Source: Labrenzia sp. OB1 (lineage in GTDB: Bacteria > Pseudomonadota > Alphaproteobacteria > Rhizobiales > Stappiaceae). Taken from it: 64,000 nt of DNA. A program made the translations under genes and the position numbers. The stretch covers positions 368,079-432,078 of the forward strand of contig NZ_JSEP01000001.1 of the NCBI RefSeq assembly GCF_001624695.1, written 5' to 3'. Of the stretch, positions 25,957-35,522 are shown in pieces (position 1 is the first letter of the stretch; every line of letters starts with the position of its first letter). The notes below the pieces were generated by a model, which was not told the DNA's origin, searched no databases, and worked only from the letters and a program-made list of their open reading frames with translations.

Positions 25957-27903
25957 GTGAAGAAACTTGATGTCATCACCATTGGCCGGTCTTCGGTCGA
26001 TCTCTACGGAGCACAGATCGGCGGACGGCTGGAGGACATGGCGTCCTTCAACAAATATGTCGGTGGCTCACCCACCAACATGGCGACCGGCACGGCACGG
26101 CTCGGCCTCAAATCCGGCCTGATCACCCGTGTCGGCGATGAGCACATGGGCCGTTACATCCGCGAGGAGCTGGAACGGCACGGCGTCGATACCAGCGGTG
26201 TCATCACCGACAAGGAGCGACTGACCGCCCTGGTCCTGCTCGGCATCCGCGACCAGGAACAGTTCCCGCTGATTTTTTACCGCGAGAATTGCGCCGACAT
26301 GGCCCTGTGCGAGGACGATATCGATCCGGCCTTCATCGCCTCGGCCAAGGCTGTGGTTGCGACCGGCACGCATCTGAGCCACCCGCAGACTGAAGCCGCC
26401 GTCCTGAAAGCGCTGACGCTTGCCCGCGAAAGCGGCGCACAAACCGCGCTCGATATCGACTACCGGCCAAACCTGTGGGGGCTTGCCGGCCATGGCGACG
26501 GTGAAAGCCGCTTCATAGCTTCTCAAAAGGTGACCGCGAAGCTGCTGGCTACATTGCATCTCTTCGACCTCATCGTCGGCACGGAAGAGGAGTTCCACAT
26601 CGCCGGCGGCACGACGGATACGATCCGGGCGCTGAAAAACGTCCGCAAGGTTTCCGCCGCGACCCTTGTGTGCAAACGCGGTCCCATGGGTGCTTCAGCC
26701 TTTACGGGCGACATCCCGGACAGTCTGGACGACGGTATTTCCGGTCCCGGCTTCCCGATTGAGGTCTTCAACGTGCTCGGCGCCGGCGACGGCTTCATGT
26801 CCGGCCTGCTGAAAGGCTGGATCACCGGCGAGGACTGGGTGACTGCCCTGACCTACGCCAACGCCTGCGGCGCCTTCGCGGTGTCGCGTCACGGCTGCAC
26901 GCCCGCCTATCCGAGCTGGGAGGAGCTGCAGTTCTTCCTCAAGCGCGGCGTGAAGGACAAGGCGCTGCGCAAGGACCCGGAGCTGGAACAGATTCACTGG
27001 TCCACCAACCGGCATCGGACCCATGGCGGCGACTGGTCGACGATGCGGGTGTTCGCCTTCGATCACCGTATTCAGCTCGAGCAGATGGCCGACGAGGCCG
27101 GCGTCACTCATGAGCATATCGGCGCCTTCAAGAACCTGTGCCTCGACGCGGCGCTCACAGTCGCGGACGGTCAACCCGGCTACGGCATTCTTTGCGACAG
27201 CCGTCTCGGCCGCGAGGCTCTGTATCAGGCCGCCGGAACCGGCCTCTGGATCGGACATCCCGTGGAGTGGCCGTCCTCCCGCCCGCTCACGCTGGAGCCG
27301 GAAATCGGTCCGGATTTCGGCGGCCTGGCCGAATGGCCCGCGGAACATGTGGTCAAGGTCTTGTGTTTCTACCATCCGGACGACACAGATGCGATGAAAG
27401 CTGAGCAGGAGGATGTTCTCCAACGGCTGTTCGCCGCCTGCCGCCGCAACCGGCTGGAATTGCTGCTGGAAGTTATCCCTTCCAAGGTCGGTGCCATAGA
27501 CAACGACACCACGGCGGACATTATCCGTCGGATCTACGAGATTGGCATCTATCCCGACTGGTGGAAGCTGGAACCGCTGACTTCGAGAGAAGCCTGGGCA
27601 AAAGCTTGCGGAGCCATTATCGAGAATGATCCGCATACACGTGGCGTGGTCGTGCTCGGTCTGGATGCCCCGGAAGACCAACTGGCCGCGAGCCTGGCCG
27701 AAGCCGCGCAATTCCCTCTGGTCAAGGGGTTCGCGGTCGGCCGCACGATCTTCGCCGATGCCGCTCGCGGCTGGCTCGCCGGTCGCATGTCGAATGAAGC
27801 CGCCGTCGCCGACATGTCCAACCGCTTCGAACGCCTGTGCCGCATCTGGGACGATGCCCGCGCGCAGGCGCGCCTCAACTCCGCTCAAGGACAGCAGCAA
27901 TGA
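25957..27903 (+). CDS. iolC: Bifunctional 5-dehydro-2-deoxygluconokinase with DUF2090 aldolase-like domain
   Basis: The N-terminal half (about residues 1-330) is a PfkB-family kinase with GGSPTNMATGTARLG and the active-site VLGAGDGFMSGLLKG; it phosphorylates 2-deoxy-5-keto-gluconate. The C-terminal half (about 340-640) is a DUF2090 domain (MRVFAFDHRIQLEQMADEAG at its start), which resembles class I aldolase barrels and is thought to split the phosphorylated product. This fused form is common in proteobacteria and explains the lack of a separate iolJ nearby. The start appears to be GTG at 25957. The stop overlaps iolD (ATGA). Confidence 0.92.
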   Translation: MKKLDVITIGRSSVDLYGAQIGGRLEDMASFNKYVGGSPTNMATGTARLGLKSGLITRVGDEHMGRYIREELERHGVDTSGVITDKERLTALVLLGIRDQEQFPLIFYRENCADMALCEDDIDPAFIASAKAVVATGTHLSHPQTEAAVLKALTLARESGAQTALDIDYRPNLWGLAGHGDGESRFIASQKVTAKLLATLHLFDLIVGTEEEFHIAGGTTDTIRALKNVRKVSAATLVCKRGPMGASAFTGDIPDSLDDGISGPGFPIEVFNVLGAGDGFMSGLLKGWITGEDWVTALTYANACGAFAVSRHGCTPAYPSWEELQFFLKRGVKDKALRKDPELEQIHWSTNRHRTHGGDWSTMRVFAFDHRIQLEQMADEAGVTHEHIGAFKNLCLDAALTVADGQPGYGILCDSRLGREALYQAAGTGLWIGHPVEWPSSRPLTLEPEIGPDFGGLAEWPAEHVVKVLCFYHPDDTDAMKAEQEDVLQRLFAACRRNRLELLLEVIPSKVGAIDNDTTADIIRRIYEIGIYPDWWKLEPLTSREAWAKACGAIIENDPHTRGVVVLGLDAPEDQLAASLAEAAQFPLVKGFAVGRTIFADAARGWLAGRMSNEAAVADMSNRFERLCRIWDDARAQARLNSAQGQQQ

Positions 27904-29741
27904 GCCACATCCGTCTGACGGCCGCTCAGGCCATGGTCCGCTTTCTCGCCGCGCAATTGACCGAGGATGGAAATCGCTTCATCGACGGTGTCTGGGCGAT
28001 TTTCGGCCACGGCAATGTCGCCGGCATGGGCGAAGCCCTGGAACAGGCCGGCAATGCCCTGCCGACATGGCGCGGCCAGAACGAACAGACAATGGCCCAT
28101 ACGGCAATCGCCTTCGCCAAGGCCAGCAAACGCACCCGCGCCATGGCGGTCACATCCTCCATCGGGCCGGGAGCGACCAACATGGTCACTGCTGCGGCAC
28201 TTGCCCATGTGAACCGCCTGCCGGTGCTTCTCATCCCCGGCGATGTTTTCGCCAACCGCGCACCTGACCCTGTGCTCCAGCAGGTCGAGGATTTCGCGGA
28301 CGGCACCGTTTCCGCCAATGACTGCTTCCGCCCGGTCTCGCGCTACTTCGACAGGATCAGCCGGCCGGAACATCTGTTGACCGCCCTGCCACGGGCTTTT
28401 CAGGTCATGACCGACCCGGCGAACTGCGGACCCGTCACCCTGGCTTTCTGTCAGGACACCCAGACCGAAGCCTATGATTATCCCGAAAGCTTTTTCGAGC
28501 CGAAGGTCTGGCGGATCCGCCGCCCGGAACCCGACAGCCGTGACATTGCAGACGTCGCCGGCCTGATCAGAACCGCGAAGACCCCGGTGGTCGTCTGCGG
28601 TGGCGGTGTCATCTATTCACAGGCGGAAGACACGCTCGCGGAATTTGCCACCCGGCACGGCATTCCGGTGATCGAGACTCAGGCCGGCAAGTCGGCTCTG
28701 GCACAGTCCCATCCGATGAATTTCGGTGCCGCTGGCGTGGACGGCGCCGAGAGCGCGAACAGGCTTGCCGAAACAGCCGATCTGGTGATCGGTGTCGGCA
28801 CGCGCTTTCAGGATTTCACCACCGGGTCCTGGTCCCTGTTCAGACAGCCCGGCCGCAAGCTCGTTTCCATCAACGTACAGAGCTATGACGCCCTGAAACA
28901 CGGCGCAACAGGCATTGTGGGTGACGCGAAGGTTTCTCTTGAGAGGATTTCAGCGGAACTCGGCGATCACAGCACAGCCGCTTTCGACCCAGGTTCCCGG
29001 CGCGACTGGCTCGCCAGGGTGGATGCCCATTGCAAGGCGCGAACCAATGTGCCGGAAGACTATCTGCCGCTCGATGCGGAGGTCATCGGCGCCGTCCAGC
29101 GCACCGCCACCGACAAAACCGTCGCCATGTGTGCCGCCGGCACGATGCCGGGCGCCCTGAAGCTTCTGTGGCAATCGCCACAGGGCGGCTATCACATGGA
29201 ATACGGCTACTCCTGCATGGGCTACGAAATCGCCGGTGCGATGGGTGTCAGGCTTGCCTGCCCGGAGCGCGATATCGTCTGCTTCGTCGGCGACGGCTCC
29301 TACATGATGGCCAATTCCGAACTTGCCACCGCGGTGATGCGTCAGGTTCCGTTCACGGTGGTTCTGACCGACAACCGCGGTTATGGTTGCATCAACCGGC
29401 TGCAGATGGGCACCGGCGGAGAGCAGTTCAACAATCTCTACAAGGACTGCAACGTCGAGGCCCAGCCGGATATCGACTTCGTGGCCCATGCGGCCGCCAT
29501 GGGAGCTCATGCGGTCAAGGCGAAGGATATTGCCGACCTCGAAACGCAAATCCTCGCGGCCCGCGGCAGGCCCCTCCCGACGGTCATCGTCATTGACACC
29601 GACCCGATGCACGGACCGGGAGAAAATGGCGGCGGTGCCTGGTGGGACGTCGCGGTGCCGGAAATCTCCTCCCGCGCCGAGGTCAACAAGGCGCGCGCAG
29701 GCTATGTCGACGCACTGAAACACCAGAACCTCGTGGACTGA
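27900..29741 (+). CDS. iolD: 3D-(3,5/4)-trihydroxycyclohexane-1,2-dione hydrolase
   Basis: This 613-aa thiamine-diphosphate enzyme hydrolyses the ring of the IolE product to 5-deoxy-glucuronate. The three domains of the acetolactate-synthase family are visible: the N-terminal catalytic part with GQNEQTMAHTAIAFAKA (Glu for ThDP activation), a central domain (about 200-340), and the cofactor motif GDGSYMMANSELATAV with downstream Asn near residue 508. It starts at the ATG overlapping the iolC stop. A 300-bp repeat-containing gap follows before iolE. Confidence 0.93.
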   Translation: MSHIRLTAAQAMVRFLAAQLTEDGNRFIDGVWAIFGHGNVAGMGEALEQAGNALPTWRGQNEQTMAHTAIAFAKASKRTRAMAVTSSIGPGATNMVTAAALAHVNRLPVLLIPGDVFANRAPDPVLQQVEDFADGTVSANDCFRPVSRYFDRISRPEHLLTALPRAFQVMTDPANCGPVTLAFCQDTQTEAYDYPESFFEPKVWRIRRPEPDSRDIADVAGLIRTAKTPVVVCGGGVIYSQAEDTLAEFATRHGIPVIETQAGKSALAQSHPMNFGAAGVDGAESANRLAETADLVIGVGTRFQDFTTGSWSLFRQPGRKLVSINVQSYDALKHGATGIVGDAKVSLERISAELGDHSTAAFDPGSRRDWLARVDAHCKARTNVPEDYLPLDAEVIGAVQRTATDKTVAMCAAGTMPGALKLLWQSPQGGYHMEYGYSCMGYEIAGAMGVRLACPERDIVCFVGDGSYMMANSELATAVMRQVPFTVVLTDNRGYGCINRLQMGTGGEQFNNLYKDCNVEAQPDIDFVAHAAAMGAHAVKAKDIADLETQILAARGRPLPTVIVIDTDPMHGPGENGGGAWWDVAVPEISSRAEVNKARAGYVDALKHQNLVD

Positions 29742-30041
29742 GGGGAAAGGGCGACACGAAGACCGGACACCGTCCCATCCAGACGTCATCCCATGACCTG
29801 ATCATGGGAGCCATGCCGATCGCTCCCACCGTGAGACCATCCCTTGGCCTGGTCATGGCATGGATTGCCGGGTCAGACCCGGCAATGACGGAGAACGGAT
29901 GGACCTTAAAACCACCAGATCAGCACCTGCCATCTCCCACCCTTATCCCGGCGAGGACCGACTGGTCCGGTTCGAGGGGCGAGGTTTGCGATGGAATACA
30001 GACAACCCAGACGTTCCTTCGAACGTTACAGGACACGACCC
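29742..30041. repeat. Intergenic repeat region splitting iolD from iolE
   Basis: This 300-bp gap carries two palindromes: TCCCATGA/TCATGGGA (29789-29809, 5-base loop) and ATTGCCGGGTC/GACCCGGCAAT (29864-29886, 1-base centre). The second is of the kind found in dispersed intergenic elements of alphaproteobacteria. I see no gene. Elsewhere the iol genes overlap or nearly touch, so the insertion stands out. Confidence 0.6.
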
Positions 30042-30938
30042 ATGATCCTTTACGGCACCAACCCGATTGCCTGGGCCAACGACGACGACCAGACGCTCGG
30101 TGCGCATATCCCGACAGAACAGATCCTGAAGGAAACCTCCGATATCGGCTTCGACGGCATCGAGAACGGCCACCGCTGGCCGAACGATCCCGAAGAGCTG
30201 AAACAGCTTCTGGGCAGCTACTGTCTGAAATTCATTTCAGGCTGGTACTCCCTTAACCTGCTCACACACTCCGTCGAGGCGGAGAAGAAGGCGATCCAGC
30301 CGCATCTGGACAAGCTGAAGCACAATGGCTGTTCGGTCTGCATCGCCTGCGAAACCTCCAACACCATCCAGGGGTCCGACGCCGACATCTCCGGGAGCCC
30401 GGTGCTGAGCGCCGAGGCGATGAAGGACTTTGGTGCCAGGGTCGAGGAACTCGCGGCCTTCTGCGCGCAGCAGGGCATCGATCTGGTCTATCACCACCAC
30501 ATGGGCACAGTCGTGGAAACCCCGGCAGAGATCGACGCTTTCATGGCGGCGACCGGCCCGGCAACCAAATTGCTGTTCGATGCGGGCCATTGTTATTTCG
30601 GCTCCAATGGCGGTGACCCGGCACCTGTACTTGAAAAACATGCCGGCCGTGTCCGTCACTTCCACGCAAAGAACGTGCGTCCTTCTGTGATGAAGGAGAT
30701 CCGCGACACCGGAAAATCGTTCATGGACGGCGTGCGCGCCGGTGTCTTCACGGTGCCCGGTGACGAAGACGGTGGCGTCGATTTCGAGCCGCTGCTTCAA
30801 ATCCTCAGGGACACGGACTATCAGGGCTGGATCGTCATCGAGGCCGAACAGGACCCGGAAGTCCGCAATCCCTTCCAGTACCAGAGTCTGGGACTGGAAA
30901 CCCTGAAACAAATCGCAGGAAAGGTGAACTTGACATGA
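30042..30938 (+). CDS. iolE: Inosose dehydratase
   Basis: This 298-aa TIM-barrel protein removes water from 2-keto-myo-inositol. The opening MILYGTNPIAWANDDD, the metal-site regions around VYHHHMGT, LFDAGHCYFG and RHFHAKNVR, and the final Glu in WIVIEAEQDP are those of IolE in the xylose-isomerase-like superfamily. The start is the ATG at 30042; an in-frame ATG 17 codons earlier would add a basic tail not seen in the family. The stop overlaps iolB by 4 bp. Confidence 0.92.
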   Translation: MILYGTNPIAWANDDDQTLGAHIPTEQILKETSDIGFDGIENGHRWPNDPEELKQLLGSYCLKFISGWYSLNLLTHSVEAEKKAIQPHLDKLKHNGCSVCIACETSNTIQGSDADISGSPVLSAEAMKDFGARVEELAAFCAQQGIDLVYHHHMGTVVETPAEIDAFMAATGPATKLLFDAGHCYFGSNGGDPAPVLEKHAGRVRHFHAKNVRPSVMKEIRDTGKSFMDGVRAGVFTVPGDEDGGVDFEPLLQILRDTDYQGWIVIEAEQDPEVRNPFQYQSLGLETLKQIAGKVNLT

Positions 30939-31753
30939 GCGAGTTGCTCCGCAAACCGGTTGGAACGAACGGCAAGGTTCACGATATCACCGCCGAAAGC
31001 GCCAGGGGACCGAAGTCGCCCGACTGGGGATATGTCGGTTTCGGTCTTTACCGGCTGAAGGCGGGCGAGACCGTCGGTGAGGACACGGGCGATCTGGAGA
31101 TCATCCTGGTCATGGTCGAGGGCAAGGCGAAGATTTCGGCCGGCGGCGAGGACTTCGGCGAGCAGGGCGAGCGCATGAACGTGTTCGAAAAACTGCCGCC
31201 TCGCAGTGTCTACGTCCCGAACGGCACCGGCTGGTCAGCAACGGCGACCACCGATTGCACCATTGGCGTCTGCACAGCCCCGGGCAAGGGCGGTCACAAG
31301 GCGCGCGTCCTGCCGGTTCCCGAGCAGGTGATCCGAGGAAAGGGCGCCAACACCCGCTACATCTTCCCGATTGCCATGGAAGAATCGGATGTTGCCGACA
31401 GTCTGCTGGTCACGGAAGTGTTCACGCCGTCGGGAAACTGGTCGTCCTATCCGCCCCACCGGCACGACGAGGACAATTATCCGGATATGACTTATCTGGA
31501 GGAAACCTATTATCACCGTCTCGATCCGGACCAGGGCTATGGTCATCAGCGGGTGTTCACCGAAGATGGGGCACTCGATGAAACGGTGTCCGTCAGCAGC
31601 CATGATGTGGTGCTTGTCCCGAAGGGTCATCACCCCTGTGGAGCCCCTTATGGCTATGACATGTACTATCTCAACGTCATGGCCGGCCCCATACGCAGGT
31701 GGCGCTTCCAGAACCATCCGGACCACGACTGGATCGCCCGGCGCGACGCCTGA
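30935..31753 (+). CDS. iolB: 5-deoxy-glucuronate isomerase
   Basis: This 272-aa bicupin isomerises 5-deoxy-glucuronate to 2-deoxy-5-keto-gluconate, the substrate of IolC. The family block with metal ligands, YPPHRHDEDNYPDMTYLEE, and the later GYGHQRVF and VLVPKGHHPCGAPYGYDMYY are well conserved. It is translationally coupled to iolE (ATGA overlap) and is the last gene of the operon, 16 bp before a strong terminator. Confidence 0.94.
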   Translation: MSELLRKPVGTNGKVHDITAESARGPKSPDWGYVGFGLYRLKAGETVGEDTGDLEIILVMVEGKAKISAGGEDFGEQGERMNVFEKLPPRSVYVPNGTGWSATATTDCTIGVCTAPGKGGHKARVLPVPEQVIRGKGANTRYIFPIAMEESDVADSLLVTEVFTPSGNWSSYPPHRHDEDNYPDMTYLEETYYHRLDPDQGYGHQRVFTEDGALDETVSVSSHDVVLVPKGHHPCGAPYGYDMYYLNVMAGPIRRWRFQNHPDHDWIARRDA

Positions 31754-31769
31754 CAAAAGGCGCCATGTT

Positions 31770-31797
31770 AAAAAAGGCGCATCGAGCGCCTTTTTTT
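31770..31797. terminator. Rho-independent terminator after iolB (bidirectional)
   Basis: GGCGC (31776-31780) and GCGCC (31786-31790) pair around ATCGA, flanked by an A-run (31770-31775) and a T7 run (31791-31797). The A and T runs make it work on both strands, so it can also end the convergent chemoreceptor transcript. Confidence 0.9.
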
Positions 31798-31809
31798 GTT
31801 TTCTTCCGA

Positions 31810-34230
31810 TCAGGCGGCCACGAGGAGATGGTCTTCCGCCAGCTGTTCGCTGAACCGGATGCCGCACCCGCTCTCTGTCTGCCGCACGACATTGCCGCGG
31901 ACGATCGTCCCGTCAGACAGTCTGATCTTCAGTTGCTCGTCGATGCCTATGCCCGGCAGGTTCTGGATATGTGCGCCCGTTGCGCTGACATCCACCATGC
32001 GGGCCGTGAGTATACGGCTATCCGCTGTCTCGACGGTAACCTCCTCGGAGACGACAATGCGCTGTGCGCTGCGCCTGTCCTCAACGTCCTGGGTCACGCC
32101 CTCAAGGAACTTTGCCACTTCATCCGCGAGGCTTGAGCTGGCTGTGGACACCAGATCCGAAGCATTATTCACCAGCCCGGCTTCTTCCGAAGTTTTCTGC
32201 ACGGCACCGGAAACCGTTGACATGCTTTCTGAAGCGGTGCCCGCGCTGTCATTCGCCGATTTGGCGGCACGGGCGATCTCCTGGTTGGCGGAACGCTGTT
32301 CCTCGATCGCACTTGCGACGGAACTTGTCAGATCCTTGATCTCCGAAACCTTGTTGGCGATATGGTCGATGGACCCGGCCGCGTCCTTAACCGAGTTCTG
32401 AATCCCCGAAATACGGCCGGAAATCTCGTCGGTTGCCTTCGATGTCTGTTCGGCGAGCTGTTTGACTTCGGATGCCACCACGGCGAAGCCCTTGCCGGCG
32501 TCACCGGCCCGAGCCGCCTCGATCGTTGCGTTCAGCGCCAGAAGATTGGTCTGTTCCGCGATATCGCGGATCAGGTTGACGACGCTGCCGATATGTTCAG
32601 CGGCATCGGACAGGGTCTTCACGTCCTGATTGGTGGTTTCAGCAGCAACCACGGTTTCCGCGACAATCCGCGCGGTGGCTTCCGTCTGGTTGGCAATCTC
32701 CTGAACGGTGGCCGTCATTTCCTCTGTTGCAGCGGCAACCGCGGCAACATTTTCAGAGGCGTCGTTGGCCGAACTGCCCGCCTGCTCAGAATCGGTCATG
32801 GCGTTGCTTGAAATTTCCTCCAGCGTCGTCGCGGCCCGGCGCATCAGGGACATCTGGTCGGACACCGTCGAGAGCCGATCGGACATGGTCATTTTGAATT
32901 CCGAGATCAGGTTTTCCATGAAAACCTGACGCTGGCGTTCCTTGTCGCGCTCATGCCGGACGCCGCCTTCCAAACGTTTGCGTTCGATGGCGTTTTCCTT
33001 GAAGACCGATACGGCCTTGAACATCTCGCCAATTTCATCTTGCCGCTGTCCGGCATCCACATCCACGTTGGTGTCGCCCATCGCAAGACGTTTCATGGAC
33101 TCGACAACCCTGTTGATCGGGCTGGTAATGGTTCTCGCCGCAAACACTCCAGCAGCGCCCGCGATACCCAGCAAGATGAGACCCGTGATCAGCATGCGGT
33201 TCCTGATAGCCACAACCGGTCCGAATGCCTCCGCATAGGCCTGTGTGGCGACGACGGCGAAGACCTTGCCGTGATACTCAAACTTGACGGCTTCCACATC
33301 CAGTGTTTCGTCCCCGTTCAGCATGTCGTATCCGAACGCCTTGCCCTCGACGAAAGCCTTGTCGATGACCGGGCTGTCGAGTTTCGTGACCAGCATATCG
33401 TTTTTGTCGGCGGTCTTTGTCGAGTCTGTCCGCATCAGGCGGTCTTCACCGATCAGCGCCAAATCGCCGGTTTCGCCAAGCCCTCGGTCCTGTTGCATCA
33501 ACGCATTGATCTTGTTGACCGGCATCTGATAGGCCAGCACGCCATAGTTCGTGCCGTCGACGCGAACCGGGTGGGCGACAAAGCTGGCGGGAGCGTCATA
33601 ACTCGGGCCATAGGGTTCGAAATCCTCGAAGGCCACATCCTTGTGCGTGGTGATCTCCATGGCTCTCCGGAACACTTCGCCAAGATCCGTATCGGCCCAT
33701 TTGCCGCCGCCCGTGCTGAAATTGGTGGCGTAGTCCAGTTCCTTGAAGACGGAATAGACCAGATTGCCCTCGGTATCGAACAGGAAGACATCGTAGTAAC
33801 CGCGATCCTGCTGCAACTTCCGGAACCAGGGATGGTATTGGGCGTGGACGTCATCATATTCCGTACCGCTTTCTCCCCGGTCAAGCAGATGCTTGCTACC
33901 GGTCGGATGATGGTTGTCGGTGATATACGCGGCCTGCAGATCTGTCTCAGCATTGCCGCCGGCTGCTTCCAACGCTTTCCATGCAGCCGAGAAATCCTGA
34001 ACGGCTTCCATTGTAGCCGGGTTCTCGGCGGTCAGAATGAGATCGAGTTCGATCGTTTTCAGGTAGAAAACAGTCTCCTCGACGATCGTCGTCGCGGCCG
34101 TCTTCATTCGTTCTCGCGTGAGCTCTTCGATACCATCCGCAGTGGTCAGGTAACTGGAAACACCAATTCCGATGCCCACAACCGCTGCGGCGCCGATCAC
34201 GAGAGCCGGGATTTTCTTTGACAAGCGCAT
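31810..34230 (-). CDS. Methyl-accepting chemotaxis protein with C-terminal PilZ domain
   Basis: This chemoreceptor (806 aa from the ATG at 34230) has a first membrane helix at about residues 8-28, a large periplasmic sensor (about 30-335) with Cache-like features ([16 protein letters not shown]), a second helix at about 345-366, a HAMP region (about 367-420) and the signalling hairpin [20 protein letters not shown]. The last 89 residues are a PilZ domain with both c-di-GMP motifs: RSAQR (about 720-724) and DVSATG (about 747-752). So one protein may link ligand sensing, chemotaxis and c-di-GMP. The start is uncertain; ATG 34242 and TTG 34272 are in frame. The ligand is unknown; the iol locus lies next door. 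Confidence 0.9.
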   Translation of the reverse strand: MRLSKKIPALVIGAAAVVGIGIGVSSYLTTADGIEELTRERMKTAATTIVEETVFYLKTIELDLILTAENPATMEAVQDFSAAWKALEAAGGNAETDLQAAYITDNHHPTGSKHLLDRGESGTEYDDVHAQYHPWFRKLQQDRGYYDVFLFDTEGNLVYSVFKELDYATNFSTGGGKWADTDLGEVFRRAMEITTHKDVAFEDFEPYGPSYDAPASFVAHPVRVDGTNYGVLAYQMPVNKINALMQQDRGLGETGDLALIGEDRLMRTDSTKTADKNDMLVTKLDSPVIDKAFVEGKAFGYDMLNGDETLDVEAVKFEYHGKVFAVVATQAYAEAFGPVVAIRNRMLITGLILLGIAGAAGVFAARTITSPINRVVESMKRLAMGDTNVDVDAGQRQDEIGEMFKAVSVFKENAIERKRLEGGVRHERDKERQRQVFMENLISEFKMTMSDRLSTVSDQMSLMRRAATTLEEISSNAMTDSEQAGSSANDASENVAAVAAATEEMTATVQEIANQTEATARIVAETVVAAETTNQDVKTLSDAAEHIGSVVNLIRDIAEQTNLLALNATIEAARAGDAGKGFAVVASEVKQLAEQTSKATDEISGRISGIQNSVKDAAGSIDHIANKVSEIKDLTSSVASAIEEQRSANQEIARAAKSANDSAGTASESMSTVSGAVQKTSEEAGLVNNASDLVSTASSSLADEVAKFLEGVTQDVEDRRSAQRIVVSEEVTVETADSRILTARMVDVSATGAHIQNLPGIGIDEQLKIRLSDGTIVRGNVVRQTESGCGIRFSEQLAEDHLLVAA

Positions 34231-34443
34231 ATTTGGAACCATCCGATACAGTTTGACGAAATGAAACGGCAACCGCCAGTTACGTAAAACTGTAGAAGTC
34301 AGATAAGAATAAAAACTTAATTTACCCTTCTATATCAGATACTTAGTTATTTTAGACAAGGTTTTTGAGCGCAACTTAAGATATATATGGGCAACTATTA
34401 CGATGACATGTGCCAGCGAATCCGTCTGACGGAGCGCCGCGGG

Positions 34444-35352
34444 TCAAACTGATTCTAGACAGTCCACCAGCGCGCCACGTTGCTGGATGACCCTGCCGGC
34501 CAGCCCTGCGCCGGCCGCGACCGCTGCTTCCAGGTTCCCCGACTTGAGATACTCCGCCAGGAATGCGGCGTTGAAACTGTCTCCTGCCGCCGTCGTGTCG
34601 ACAATGTTGCTGACCGGCCTTGGCTGGAAAGCCCGCAGAGTGCCTTGCCGGGCACAGAGAACATCCTCCGGCCCGTTCTTCACGACGACAGATCCCGCTC
34701 CCGCCGCAAGATATCGCTCCACGCTGGTCTTCGGATCGGCGTCACCGAAATGGGTGAGTTCGTCTTCGAAGGAGGGCATCACGAAATCGCAGACACCGGC
34801 TGCTTCGGTGACGCAGGCCCGCATCGTGTTCGGGTCTTCCCACAGCCGGGGTCTGAGATTGGGGTCGAATGCGATCTGCGCTCCTGCCTTCCTTGCGGAA
34901 CGCATGGCTTCCAGAAAAGACTTCCGGTCACCCGCGGACAGGATTGCCAACGTGATGCCGCTGAAATAGATCAGTCCGGCCTGTTCGAGCGAAGCCTCAA
35001 GGACATCCCGATCCGCCGCCAGACAGCGGGCCGCCGACTGGGAGCGCCAATAGGCGAAGCTTCGCTCTCCATCCTTCAGCTGGATCAGATAGAGACCGAG
35101 GGTACGCTCATCCATCCTGCGGATGCCGCTGACGTCGATGTTCGCGGTCTGAAGGAATTCGAGCATCTCGCTCGACACCTGGTCCGTGCCGACCGCGGTG
35201 AAATATCCGACGTTCCAGTCGTTGCCCAGATATTTGCGCGCGTACCAAGCCGTATTCAGGGTATCCCCGGCAAAACCCATCTTGAAGGTGCCGCTGCCGC
35301 TCGGGGCCATTTCTACCATACACTCACCAATGGCCAGGAACATTCTTGACAA
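34444..35352 (-). CDS. kdgK: PfkB-family sugar kinase, probable 2-dehydro-3-deoxygluconokinase
   Basis: This 302-aa kinase has PfkB signatures: an N-terminal GECMVEMAPSGSGTFKMGFA, the motif FDPNLRPRLW typical of KDG kinases, and the catalytic DTTAAGDSFNAAF with Asp as base. It would phosphorylate 2-keto-3-deoxygluconate from hexuronate or glucose oxidation. The start is probably the TTG at 35352, since AAGGAG lies 7 bases before it; the ATG at 35343 is 16 bases away. It is 170 bp beyond the Ugp-like operon on the same strand and has its own A+T-rich upstream region. Confidence 0.87.
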   Translation of the reverse strand: MSRMFLAIGECMVEMAPSGSGTFKMGFAGDTLNTAWYARKYLGNDWNVGYFTAVGTDQVSSEMLEFLQTANIDVSGIRRMDERTLGLYLIQLKDGERSFAYWRSQSAARCLAADRDVLEASLEQAGLIYFSGITLAILSAGDRKSFLEAMRSARKAGAQIAFDPNLRPRLWEDPNTMRACVTEAAGVCDFVMPSFEDELTHFGDADPKTSVERYLAAGAGSVVVKNGPEDVLCARQGTLRAFQPRPVSNIVDTTAAGDSFNAAFLAEYLKSGNLEAAVAAGAGLAGRVIQQRGALVDCLESV

Positions 35353-35522
35353 GGGGGCACTCCTTCAACGGAAAAACCGGAAAAACTTAAGGCGGACAAT
35401 CCGCGGGAAAGCTCGATTTAAATCCATTAGCATAGGAAGCCGTCAAAGACATAGTACCTAAAAGTCAATCTCCTCATTCAAAGCGGTTTGATGCAATCGC
35501 GAACATCGCCGTGCAGCGGAAA

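Noticed and set aside
32953-34221. Plus-strand open frame (422 codons)
   Set aside because: It is opposite the sensor part of the chemoreceptor and shows no motif.
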